Below, one piece after another: positions 46,578 to 55,441 of a stretch of 64,000 nt of DNA. The notes below the pieces were generated by a model, which was not told where the DNA came from, did not search any database, and worked only from the letters and a program-made list of their open reading frames with translations. The stretch is taken from positions 205,818 to 269,817 of the forward strand of contig JBNGIO010006274.1 of assembly GCA_049999805.1 (NCBI GenBank), read 5' to 3'. Every line of letters begins with the position of its first letter. Positions within the stretch are counted from its first letter, which is position 1. The translations under genes and the position numbers were made by a program. Source of the DNA: Folioceros fuciformis. Its lineage: Eukaryota; Anthocerotophyta; Anthocerotopsida; Anthocerotales.

Positions 46578-48929
46578 TCAGGAGAGCAGAGGCAGGTCCA
46601 GATCCACGACCTCGCTGGATCTGGACGTAAAGGCGGCGAGAGGCAAGCTGGGAGGAGAGGGCGAGAATTCGAAGGGCAGGGCGGGCAAATCGGCCTGGCC
46701 GAGCAGGATCTTGACCACGTCAGGCATGGTGGGGCGCAACGCAGGTATTCTCTGTAGGCAGAGCAGGGCTAGCATGATGCACAGAGTGGCCTGGTCCTTG
46801 GAGAAGCGGCCCTGGAAATTGGCGTCCACTAGATCCAGCACATTCCCGGCCTGCGCCAAGTGCCTGGCCCAGGAGATGAGGTTGGCCCGCTCCAGCTCCG
46901 CGATAGGGGACGCCATCACCTGCAGCGGCCTTCGTCCAGAGATGATGACGAGCATAAGCACGCCGAAGCTGTAGACATCGCTCTTCTCCGACAACACGCC
47001 CCCGCCACCGTACTCGGGGGCAACGTAGCAGATGGTGCCGCGCATGCTCGGAGTGCTACTCACTCCTCTGCTCAGATCCCCGGAAAAGTAATCCCGGCTG
47101 CGCGTGCGAGCGCGGGTTCTCGTCCTCCGGCTGCTGTTGTTGCTTCTGAGCTCCGCACTGTAGGACACCTCGCTGCTGGCGTCGTCCCGATCCTTGTCCC
47201 GGTCCCGGCTGCCCCCTCGCTTCCTACTGCTTTTCTTTTCTTTCTCCTTCCCGGCGCCGTGCTCCGCGGCTGTGAAGTCCTCCTTGTTCCACCACTCCCT
47301 TGGAACCCTGCCACCCGCCTTGCCTTTGGCGCCGTCCCCACCGCCGCTGCTCCGAAGTTGGCCGCTGTACTCATCCTTCCACCACTCCCGCCTGTGCTTT
47401 CTCGCCTTCCCCTTATCTCTGCTGGTCCTGTCCTTGTCCTTGCCCTTGCTGCTCCCTTCCAGATGCTCGTCCTTCCACCATTCTCTTCCCTCTCGCCTCC
47501 CGACTTCCTTCCGCTTCAGCGGTTCTTGGATCAGCTCCCCACTGAGATCCACCCAGCCGTCCGAGCTCCTGGACCCATCCCTGCGCCGATCCTTATCCAG
47601 TCCCTTCCCAAAGTCGTGCGAGTTGAGATCCACGCTGTTGTCATCCATCCAGGCCCCACCCGCCTCCCTGGCTCCGCGTGCGGCCCGCCTGGCGGACTCA
47701 TTGCTCCTCCACTCCAAGATGTAGTCCCGGATGCTGAGCTCGCCGCTGCTAGGCACGCCCTCACTCTTCACCTCAACCCTCGCCCGCCTGGACGGCAAGG
47801 TCTCGTCCTCCCCCCTGCCGTCCTCCGTGCTGAAGTCCACCGTCTCGGTGTCCGCCTCGGTGCGAGTGTCCCCTGCTTCCCCTTCCAGCTGCAAGTAGCG
47901 CGTAAGAGGGGAGTCTGCCACTGGAGTGGCAACGCTGGCGGGAGTGCCCTCCGCCTGCTGCTGCTGCTGCATTGCCGCTGCTAAACCTATTGCTGCTGCT
48001 NNNNNNNNNNNNNNNNNNNNNNNNNNNNNNNNNNNNNNNNNNNNNNNNNNNNNNNNNNNNNNNNNNNNNNNNNNNNNNNNNNNNNNNNNNNNNNNNNNNN
48101 CCTCCCGCTTGCGCAGCCGCCGCACTTTCTCCCTGGCAGCCCTCTCGTAGCGCATCCTCTCTTTCTCCAAGGCCTCCCGCTGCAGCTCCTGGCTCTCAGC
48201 GTCCGGCACGGCGGGCTCCAGCTTGAGGCGGGCCAGCCCAAAATCCGCAATGCGGGCAGAGAAGTCGGCGTCGAGCAGAATGTTGGAGGGTTTGACGTCG
48301 CCATGGATGATAGGCGGGTCACACTGGAAATGCAAAAAGGCGAGGCCTTGCGCGGTGTCGAGGATAACCTTGAAGCGAGTCTCCCAGGCGAGCGTGACCG
48401 GGTAGTCGTCGTCGAACAGTGCCTCCTGCAGGCTGCGATTCGGCATGAAGTCGTAGACGAGGAGGCGTCTGTTGCCATCGACGCAAAAGCCGAGCAGCGT
48501 CACAATGTGCGGGGAGGCGACGCGGCCGATGACAGACACCTCGTTCTGGAACTCACGTTCCCCCTGCAGCGACGAGGCGTCCAACTTCTTCACGGCCACA
48601 GCCTGGCCATGACGCAGCTGGCCGCGGTACACAGTCCCGAATCCGCCCTGCCCCAAGCGTTGGGCCTCGTTGAAGCCTGCCGTGGCCGTCTTCAATTGCC
48701 GATACGAGAAGCGCCTGAGCTGCTTGAGCCCGGCCAAATCATAAGGATTGGTCTTGCTCGTCTTGAGGCGTTGGTAGACGAGCAGCAGCAGAAGCAGCAG
48801 CAGCAGCAGCGCAGCCGCGCCTCCGGCGATGCCCGCGCCCACCACCACCCTGCTGCTGCTGCTACCGCTGCTGGACGCGGAAGAAAGCCCGGCATCGCCA
48901 CTCCCCAGCTGGCGCTGCCGCGAGGGCAT
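46578..48929 (-). CDS. Receptor-like Ser/Thr kinase, At2g45590/At4g25390 type, with large activation-segment insert
   Basis: One intronless frame of about 783 codons, including a 100-N gap of unknown true size. ATG at 48929 (MPSRQRQLGSG). A short Ser-rich outer segment has no clear signal peptide; a membrane segment follows (about 28-52, ten Leu in a row). The kinase N-lobe has GQGGFG at 93-98 and VAVKK with Lys 114. The catalytic loop is HGDVKPSNILL (209-219), so Gly replaces the usual Arg and this is a non-RD kinase; IADFGLAR is at 227-234. Between DFG and GTICYVAPEYGG lies an insert of roughly 380 residues, highly charged, with three REWW(K/N)(D/E) repeats; related plant kinases also carry such an insert. 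The C-lobe has SEKSDVYSFGVLMLVIISGR and ALLCLQRIPALRPTMPDVVK. The lack of an extracellular ligand domain suggests a role with partner receptors. Function is otherwise unknown. Confidence 0.9.
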   Translation of the reverse strand: MPSRQRQLGSGDAGLSSASSSGSSSSRVVVGAGIAGGAAALLLLLLLLLLVYQRLKTSKTNPYDLAGLKQLRRFSYRQLKTATAGFNEAQRLGQGGFGTVYRGQLRHGQAVAVKKLDASSLQGEREFQNEVSVIGRVASPHIVTLLGFCVDGNRRLLVYDFMPNRSLQEALFDDDYPVTLAWETRFKVILDTAQGLAFLHFQCDPPIIHGDVKPSNILLDADFSARIADFGLARLKLEPAVPDAESQELQREALEKERMRYERAAREKVRRLRKREXXXXXXXXXXXXXXXXXXXXXXXXXXXXXXXXXXAAAIGLAAAMQQQQQAEGTPASVATPVADSPLTRYLQLEGEAGDTRTEADTETVDFSTEDGRGEDETLPSRRARVEVKSEGVPSSGELSIRDYILEWRSNESARRAARGAREAGGAWMDDNSVDLNSHDFGKGLDKDRRRDGSRSSDGWVDLSGELIQEPLKRKEVGRREGREWWKDEHLEGSSKGKDKDRTSRDKGKARKHRREWWKDEYSGQLRSSGGGDGAKGKAGGRVPREWWNKEDFTAAEHGAGKEKEKKSSRKRGGSRDRDKDRDDASSEVSYSAELRSNNSSRRTRTRARTRSRDYFSGDLSRGVSSTPSMRGTICYVAPEYGGGGVLSEKSDVYSFGVLMLVIISGRRPLQVMASPIAELERANLISWARHLAQAGNVLDLVDANFQGRFSKDQATLCIMLALLCLQRIPALRPTMPDVVKILLGQADLPALPFEFSPSPPSLPLAAFTSRSSEVVDLDLPLLS
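48001..48100. other. Assembly gap (100 N) inside the kinase coding region
   Basis: Exactly 100 N, the customary placeholder for a gap of unknown length. It interrupts the insert of the kinase right at a GCT/Ala-codon run and a neighbouring Gln-codon run, so a simple-sequence region probably broke the assembly. Confidence 0.97.
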
Positions 48930-50596
48930 GGTGCGTGCTGCACCCCCCTCCCCCCTCGCTGCTGCTCTCTTGATCTTCCTTCCTCTGCCGCTATGCACTG
49001 GGCCTTACACAATGCCAGCCGGGAAGGCAGCGGCACTGCGGCAGAGGGGAGGGCCCCAACGGACAGGACAGGCCACTCGGCCCCTCCCGCCATTAAAACC
49101 CACCACTCATGGGCATACATGTATGCATGAGAGGGGCCGGGACCTGGCAGTCGCGCACCCGCCGGATTCAAGCCCCCACTGTTGACCTTTCTTCCCTCCT
49201 CCACGCTATGCTCGCTCCGCTACCTAATCCCACGTACATGCTCGCTCAACGGGCATTCCTTCCCAAAAAATATCAGTTATGAGTGGATGAAGTCTACCAG
49301 CCCATACCAAAAAAGGACTGAGTTTTTCAAGAGACCGGGGTAAAGGGCCTAAGTAATGTAAGTGCCTACGTCACCTTCATTTCACGGAGTATATATTTAT
49401 GAATTTTTGTAGAAGAATTTTTTTTTTCAAGTCTTGGATAGTGCACTCCACTAACTAACTAGGGCAAAAGTCATAGTCCACACAATGCTCGTCTTGCCTT
49501 TGTTCACAATCTTTGGCCTTATCTAAGATTGTTTCATGTGCATGAGACTTTGTTTTCCTTTGCCTTTGCTAGTAAGGAACTTCTTAGTATATGGAGCCTA
49601 AAGGTGAAGCAAGCCTCGTGCTCTAAGTAAAGCAAGCCTCATGCTCTCATGTCAAGCAGTCCTTCCACTCTTCTCATATGAGCACTCCTTGGCTTAAAGA
49701 TTAGTCTCTCTAAGTACCATGTCTTGTGTCATTAAACCCTTTCCTCCTACATAATTAAAGGGTTTAACTTGAGGTCTACATATTTTATGGGTCTCCTTTG
49801 ACCCCTCTAGCTCAATCCAGAACTCCTTATGCTAAGTTGTGGTGCAATTTATCTCAAATGTCAAGGATCTCCCTTTGTTGAAGAATGTTCATATGACCTT
49901 AGGCATTTCTTCCCTCTAGCTTGGCTAGCAATCTTGTTATCTCATTTGCACAATGCTCCCATCTTCGAATCTTCTCTCTAGGTTGAGGGGTTTGATAAGG
50001 AGGTCATCAATGTACATTTTTTAGAAGACATCATGGACATACGGGCTTTTTGAGTACTCGGTTAACAATTTTGCTACCTAACAAGCATCCATGTCTATGG
50101 AAAATGGGCGCATTTGTCTCCTCTAACTAAAGCTTTCCTCTCTTAATGTGCTTAAGGTAGGCCAAGAATATGCCATTTGCAATTGCCTTATGCTCACCAC
50201 AAATGCTTCCCATTTCTCATGAGATATTTAGCATAAATGGTTTCACATACCATTTTGATGGTTTCACATATCATTCTGTAAAACGAAACTTGGCCAACTT
50301 GCCTTCCAATACGTCCTTGTAGGACTCTCCATCTCACTTTCATAAGAGTTTGGCTTCCCTCTTATTCTAGGACATAGGTACTTAGCTACTAGCTTGTCCA
50401 TGAATATGTGGGTTTTAGATCACATTAACAACCTTCACTGCATCGTGATGCAATTGTGTCTAGGCTTAATCCAACTTGTGGCTTTCCATTCTTAGCTAGG
50501 CTTTGCCCTTCATTACTCCCAAGTAGTAACCTTACTTGTTGGGCTCTTGAGGATCATCTCATAGCCACCCACAAGTCATTGATAATCTCTTTTTCT
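48930..50596. other. Kinase promoter and AT-rich transposon-like DNA
   Basis: The first few hundred bases (GC-rich, to about 49250) are the kinase promoter and 5' untranslated region. Beyond that the composition drops sharply to AT-rich, which marks the start of an 8-kb repeat-derived block. No intact gene was recognised. Confidence 0.5.
49940..50017 (-). mobile_element. Possible reverse-transcriptase remnant
   Basis: On the minus strand a short frame reads MYIDDLLIKPLNLERRFE, which resembles the YxDD active-site motif of LTR-retrotransposon reverse transcriptases. Stop codons lie on both sides and no other RT block could be aligned. It is at best a decayed fragment, and chance similarity is possible. 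Confidence 0.25.
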
Positions 50597-51688
50597 CTAG
50601 ATCTCGCAACGTCTAGTTGACCTAGAGGGAATAGGGATGTAACCAATATTCATACTATTAATAGCTTGCATCATGTACAATGATTTCCTCTTCAAGAGAG
50701 GGTACACGGTCTTAGTTTTTGAAAGAATGCGCCAAGTAGTCTTCAGCTTTCCAAACGCACGTTCAACAACAATTCGACTAGATGAGTGCTTGAAGTTGAA
50801 ATAATTCTGCAATTTTGTCATGCCTCTCCTAGGATAAGGTATTACAATCCACGGTAAAGTGGGATACTTTGCATCGCATAGGAATACTAGTAGAAGAAAG
50901 CACGGGTGCTCCTTGGAGCACTTGTCCCATTTATGCTTTCTTATAAAAATCAGAATTGGAAAGAATTCAGGCATTGATGATAGACCCTGGAAAGCCATAA
51001 AACACATCGAGAAATTCCATATCCATATTAACAATAGCCAGTATGCACACACTGTAGTTGTGGTTGCTATCGAAGTAATCAGTAGCCATGCGCTTGGAAG
51101 GCAACTCAATGGACACGTGAGTCACATCGATAGCACCCACACAATTTAGCAAGCCCTGGTGAGCTGTGTATGTTGCTTTAGTTCATTCCAAGGCATCGAC
51201 TTCTGGCCAGGAAATATGCTTTCTTGATGCCCTGTGCAAAGCCTTCACAAATCAACAAGTGAGTTTAGAGTTAGTGCACTCAACTAAGGCCGAAAAGTTC
51301 TCCTATTGACTTCAAAGAGTCACTTGTAGCCACTCTTCTTAATGCCACTGCAACTTGGGTACCCACTTGGAGCTTTCGATTTGGAATACCTTGGAAAGAA
51401 ATGTGGTGTCTTTTTTGTTAAAACTATATGAACCAAGTCACAAAGATACATGAAAGATTGAGGACCCATTCGGAAGAACTTTGCAAACCATGCACCATCG
51501 CCATGTACAATTGCACCACTGTAGAGCTGCCACCACAGTAAACACCTTTGCATAATGTACCATTCTCTCATAACGCGTCTCCTCCTACATAGAGCAGACC
51601 TTTGGACAAGAGAAAGAAAATACATGAGGAGTAAGTTGTGGTCCATGCTTTCCAATTCTTGGTCTTTCTTATAGTTCCGACAAGACAA
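50597..51688 (-). pseudogene. Harbinger (HARBI1-like) DDE transposase, decayed
   Basis: Three minus-strand segments in different frames follow the order of plant HARBI1-like nucleases. First comes CRRRRVMREWYIMQRC, WFAKFFRMGPQSFMYLCDL and SGYPSCSGIKKSGYK (51320-51688). Next NCVGAIDVTHVSIELPSK and MDMEFLDVFYGFPGS (50967-51152) carry the first two catalytic Asp residues. Last DAKYPTLPWIVIPYPRRG, NYFNFKHSSSRIVVERAFGK and LKTTWRIL (50597-51109) carry the Glu of VVERAFG. A frame change lies near 51000 and the first part is separated by stops. It is an inactive copy of a PIF/Harbinger DNA transposon; terminal repeats were not found. Confidence 0.8.
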
Positions 51689-51762
51689 GAGAAAGAAAAT
51701 ACATCAGGAGTAAGTTGTGGTCCATGCTTTCCAATTCTTGGTCTTTCTTATGGTTCCAACAA
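51605..51762. repeat. 79-bp tandem duplication
   Basis: Two adjacent copies of a 79-bp unit beginning gacaagagaaagaaaataca start at 51605 and 51684 and differ at about three bases. The first copy overlaps the 5' end of the transposase remnant. Confidence 0.9.
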
Positions 51763-51814
51763 GACGTGTGTACGCCACGCTGAACATGTGCAAGGACCTA
51801 TACAGATGTGGGTA

Positions 51815-51918
51815 TGACAAGAGGTGTGGCAATGAAAGAGGAAAAGGAAGCAATTCTCCTANNNNNNNNNNTGACAAGAGGTGTGGCAATGAAAGAGGAA
51901 AAGGAAGCAATTCTCCTA
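51815..51918. other. 10-N gap flanked by an identical 47-bp sequence
   Basis: The 47 bases at 51815-51861 (tgacaagaggtgtggcaatg...) are repeated exactly at 51872-51918, right after ten N at 51862-51871. This is what two overlapping contig ends look like when placed side by side instead of merged, so the duplication is probably an assembly artefact. Confidence 0.9.
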
Positions 51919-53643
51919 GGGTCCTGCATCATGAGCGCGCAAGGGCTCCCGCAACAATTCATGTTGTCCACCCACTTCACGCTTCAAACCTCCATATTCA
52001 AACACTTGAGACAGAGGGAATGTAGTTGTGTATTATGGTAGAAAGCCTCAAGGCCTTACTCTTCCACATAGGACCGGTCACCAACAACGTGTCGGTTAGC
52101 TAGCAACGTTGATTACACCTAGAAGTCGATAAACCGAAACAAACGTATTTTTCATGGCCATGAAAAGTGGTTTCGTGGTTATGGCTTTCGAGAAGTAGCC
52201 AAAAGTTAGGAGCCCATGGAAAGTGGCTCTAATAGGGTAGGCTCGGCAACGACTTGGTGAAGTCGCTCACACCAAGTCGCTCACTAAGGAGCAAATTGGT
52301 GAGGCACAGTTGCAACGTGAGCTAGTGAGGTCGGCTAGGACACTTGTGTGGGCGTGGGCTGGTTGGCCCGTGCACAGGCTAGTGAAGCGGGGTTGGGGCA
52401 TGAGCATGGACTGTAAGGCTAGGTTAGATTGTAGAGGATGGTGCTGTGATTAGGCCATGGAAGCTAGGTGCGCACTAGGTTATTGATTGGTGCTCAAGCT
52501 ATGGCTGGGCATGGCTAGGGCTTGCTTGAGCTGGACCGTAGAGGTCGAGGGTGAGCTTAGCCAAGCTCGGGCTAGGCTGGGCTACAAAGGTTGAACATGA
52601 GCTAGGCTTAGCCTCTTGCCACCATTGAAGTGATATTGGAAGGAGGATGAGCACGAGTTAGGCCTAGGCCTCTTGGTAGCATTAAAATTATTTGGAAGTC
52701 CAATCATAATCATTGTATCAAATGATATGTGGGGTGGGTGTTTCAAAGTAATGCACAATATTATATCCGTAAGTAAAATTATATAAAAGTATTACATATT
52801 AGAATCCATATCATCTATCATCATAAATTGTAGCCCTAAACAAACCCTTCTACACCCTAGTCGTAAAAGCAATGAGCATGCACTAAACTAGAGAAATTAG
52901 AGATAGTTGGCTAGTTTATCACTACATGCTACCAAGTAGCCTCCCCCTTCACGTTTGGGGCATAGTAGGCCTAGATATTGTATATTTGAAAATACCATAA
53001 ATGGGCATTTAGACACATATAATCAATAAATCATATATACCTTGATTTTGGGAGTGTGCACTCGATTCAAGGTTATCAGTATATATGGATGGCTATATGA
53101 TGTGTAAGTACTATATCGAGTTATCCTATTAGTCTATATTATGACGGAAATGAATGGAACAATATTTTTATTGATCAAACATATATGCTTACAACAGGTA
53201 TTGGTGTCCACATTCAAAATCATTCATTATGTTGTTCCTAATCTCTCGTGAGCAAGAAATTTGATTGTCGTGTTACTTTTGACACTTTTGTGATAACTTG
53301 GGTTCTTCCCCCATCCTAGACCCCCATTGCATGCCCACTCTTTCGTTTCTAGCTGCTAGCACCTCCATCATTTAGTGTTGTTTCTAATAGTCGGAACCTA
53401 AGCTACATTGGTGGTCATCTTCTTTATTGCACGCAAGTGTAATATCTGTAAACGCCTTGCACATCAATATTAGGCACCTTGCTTCTCTCAAGGAAAAGGC
53501 CCTAATCCATGAAGGAAATGTGGTTAGGCAAGATGGTTGGCAAGGTTTGAGGAGAAGTTAGGGCGTGTTTTTGTTGAACAAACCATAAGCATAGTACTAA
53601 CTATGCATGGTACTTGCCCATGCATAGTAGGTCCCATTGGTAT
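51919..53643. other. Repeat-derived spacer, no gene seen
   Basis: About 1.7 kb with no supportable exon. From about 52210 to 52690 it is rich in variants of ggctagg/ttggtgag/gctaggctt, which look like degenerate simple repeats. The rest is AT-rich. The right end is the 3' flank of the PABP-like gene. Confidence 0.45.
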
Positions 53644-54609
53644 TTACATCCTATGGTTAGGCTCGTCATGATGTGTATCCTCAGTCGGATCCTCGTTCTT
53701 GAGCATTAATCCATGCACCATGTCTATAGGTAGAGCAGCTCTAATTTTTACTCTTCTAGTAAAATCAGCTGCTAACCTGTTCTTACGGTTTTGTTTTTGC
53801 TCTGCAAAATTTACATATAGAGGTTTTGAATTCATAGCCACTATTCGTCTATTCATTTCTCTTTTTGCATGATTGGCATCTTCATAGTTTGAAAATGAGA
53901 CAAATCCCACACCCTTACTCAAACCCTCATGGTTTGTGAGAACCTCGCATGAGATTATCATGCCAAAATGTGCAAACCACTCTCTCAAACTCTCATCATT
54001 TATGTTGTCGTCCAAATGCTTTATGTATAGGCTCACACCTTGATGAAGTTTCGCCAGCTCTACGGCTCTCTCATCTTTCTTTTGGGCTCTTCCAACATAC
54101 AACACATTGTTATTCAACTTCTTTCCATTGAGCTCTACAACGGCTCGCATGGCATCCTCTACATGTTCAAAGTTAACAAAACCAAAGCATCTTGACCTCC
54201 CATCATTGTCATGCATCACAATACTGCTAGTGATGTTGCCATAAGGTGCAAAGATGTTTTGCAAGTCCTCAGTGCTTAAGCTCTCAGGGAAGTTCTTCAC
54301 ATATACATTGGTGAATATTTCTGGATTTTGAATGTTATTTTCACGTTGAATAAATTTGGTCACAAACAATTGTTTGCCATTGAATAACTTACCATTCATT
54401 TCTGTTATGGCACGTTCGGCATCTTTCTCCTCTTGAAATTGCACAAACCCAAACCCTTTAGATTGGCCTAAACTATTGATGGTTACCTCACATAATAAAA
54501 TTGGCCCAAAGTTGGAGAATGCTTCATAGAGAATTGTGTTATTAACTGACAAGACTAGACCTTTCACAAAAATCTTGGCAGCTTCGCTCATCTCAATATC
54601 ATTGTCCAT
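53644..54609 (-). CDS. Poly(A)-binding-protein-like RRM protein, intronless (probable retrocopy)
   Basis: An uninterrupted 321-codon frame, ATG at 54609, TAA at 53644-53646. It has three RNA-recognition motifs in the order of PABP RRM2-RRM3-RRM4: KIFVKGLVLSVNNTILYEAF with SKGFGFVQF (res. ~11-85); TNVYVKNFPESLSTEDLQNI with SRCFGFVNF (~101-175); VSLYIKHLDDNINDESLREW with SKGVGFVSF (~190-268). RNP1 and RNP2 are recognisable in all three. A Lys/Arg-rich stretch NRKNRLAADFTRRVKIRAAL follows, where PABP continues into its linker. RRM1 and the C-terminal MLLE (PABC) domain are absent, and the RRM3-RRM4 linker is shortened. Plant PABP genes normally have introns, so a reverse-transcribed copy in this transposon-rich block is likely. 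The open frame without any stop suggests it is young or under some constraint. Confidence 0.82.
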   Translation of the reverse strand: MDNDIEMSEAAKIFVKGLVLSVNNTILYEAFSNFGPILLCEVTINSLGQSKGFGFVQFQEEKDAERAITEMNGKLFNGKQLFVTKFIQRENNIQNPEIFTNVYVKNFPESLSTEDLQNIFAPYGNITSSIVMHDNDGRSRCFGFVNFEHVEDAMRAVVELNGKKLNNNVLYVGRAQKKDERAVELAKLHQGVSLYIKHLDDNINDESLREWFAHFGMIISCEVLTNHEGLSKGVGFVSFSNYEDANHAKREMNRRIVAMNSKPLYVNFAEQKQNRKNRLAADFTRRVKIRAALPIDMVHGLMLKNEDPTEDTHHDEPNHRM

Positions 54610-55257
54610 ATTGAAATATAAAATAAAAAAAAAGCCTAAGCTAGAGGGTAGAAGAATATGGAGTAGTGATCACTCCTTACTTAGATAAAGATTCTTAAAT
54701 AATAATGTAGAGGCCCACAATTGAGTCCCTAGCTTAACGAATGATAAATTGCTTTCGATGGATGAGTAAGAAGAGGCCTTTACTGCTTTCGATGGATGAG
54801 TAAGAAGGAGCCTTTGCTTTAGCCTATATAGAATTGCTAACAAAGCTCTTCGTAGAGATAGGAACACAAGATAATGATTGATGATAGTTCTTGGTCTAGC
54901 CAAATATATAGCTTGGAGGCTAACTTTAACTAGGCAATAGCTAATACAGGTATCCATAAACACCACACATTTCTAAATTTTGACATATAAAATCTTTCTA
55001 ATTTGAATTATTCACAGTAGATGGATTTATTAAATACTAATTTGAATTATTATTGGGTGGTCCATTTCTTAATATTAATCTCTACTATTGTTGTTTATTG
55101 TCCATGGTTTAGTATTATTTTTATTATTACTCATTGCTTAGTTTTTAATACTCATTTCAATTCATATTAGTAGGTTCAACACTAATTTCATCTATGATTG
55201 GTTGGTCCATTTTTTAATGCTAATTTCAACTAGTATTGGCAGGTCTTTGTCTTCCCA
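54610..55257. other. AT-rich spacer with a short tandem repeat
   Basis: Upstream flank of the PABP-like gene. At about 54746-54810 tgctttcgatggatgagtaa is repeated in tandem with a period near 39 bp. Further on, aattatt/taatttc-type motifs recur irregularly (for example ttaatactaatttcaatt-like phrases). No gene was recognised. Confidence 0.5.
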
Positions 55258-55441
55258 CATATTAGAAGATCTCTAATTTTAACCAATCAGGGTTAATGGN
55301 NNNNNNNNNNNNNNNNNNNNNNNNNNNNNNNNNNNNNNNNNNNNNNNNNNNNNNNNNNNNNNNNNNNNNNNNNNNNNNNNNNNNNNNNNNNNNNNNNNNC
55401 ATATTAGAAGATCTCTAATTTTAACCAATCAGGGTTAATGG
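55258..55441. other. 100-N gap flanked by an identical 42-bp sequence
   Basis: The 42 bases at 55258-55299 (catattagaagatctctaat...) recur exactly at 55400-55441 on the other side of a 100-N gap (55300-55399). As with the gap at 51862, this looks like unmerged contig overlap, so the true gap length may be zero. Confidence 0.9.

Noticed and set aside
46860-47984. A 374-codon plus-strand open frame
   Set aside because: It is the antisense shadow of the GC-rich receptor-like kinase, whose minus-strand frame has clear kinase motifs.
48303-49130. A 275-codon plus-strand open frame
   Set aside because: Antisense to the kinase N-lobe and its promoter; open only because of high GC content.
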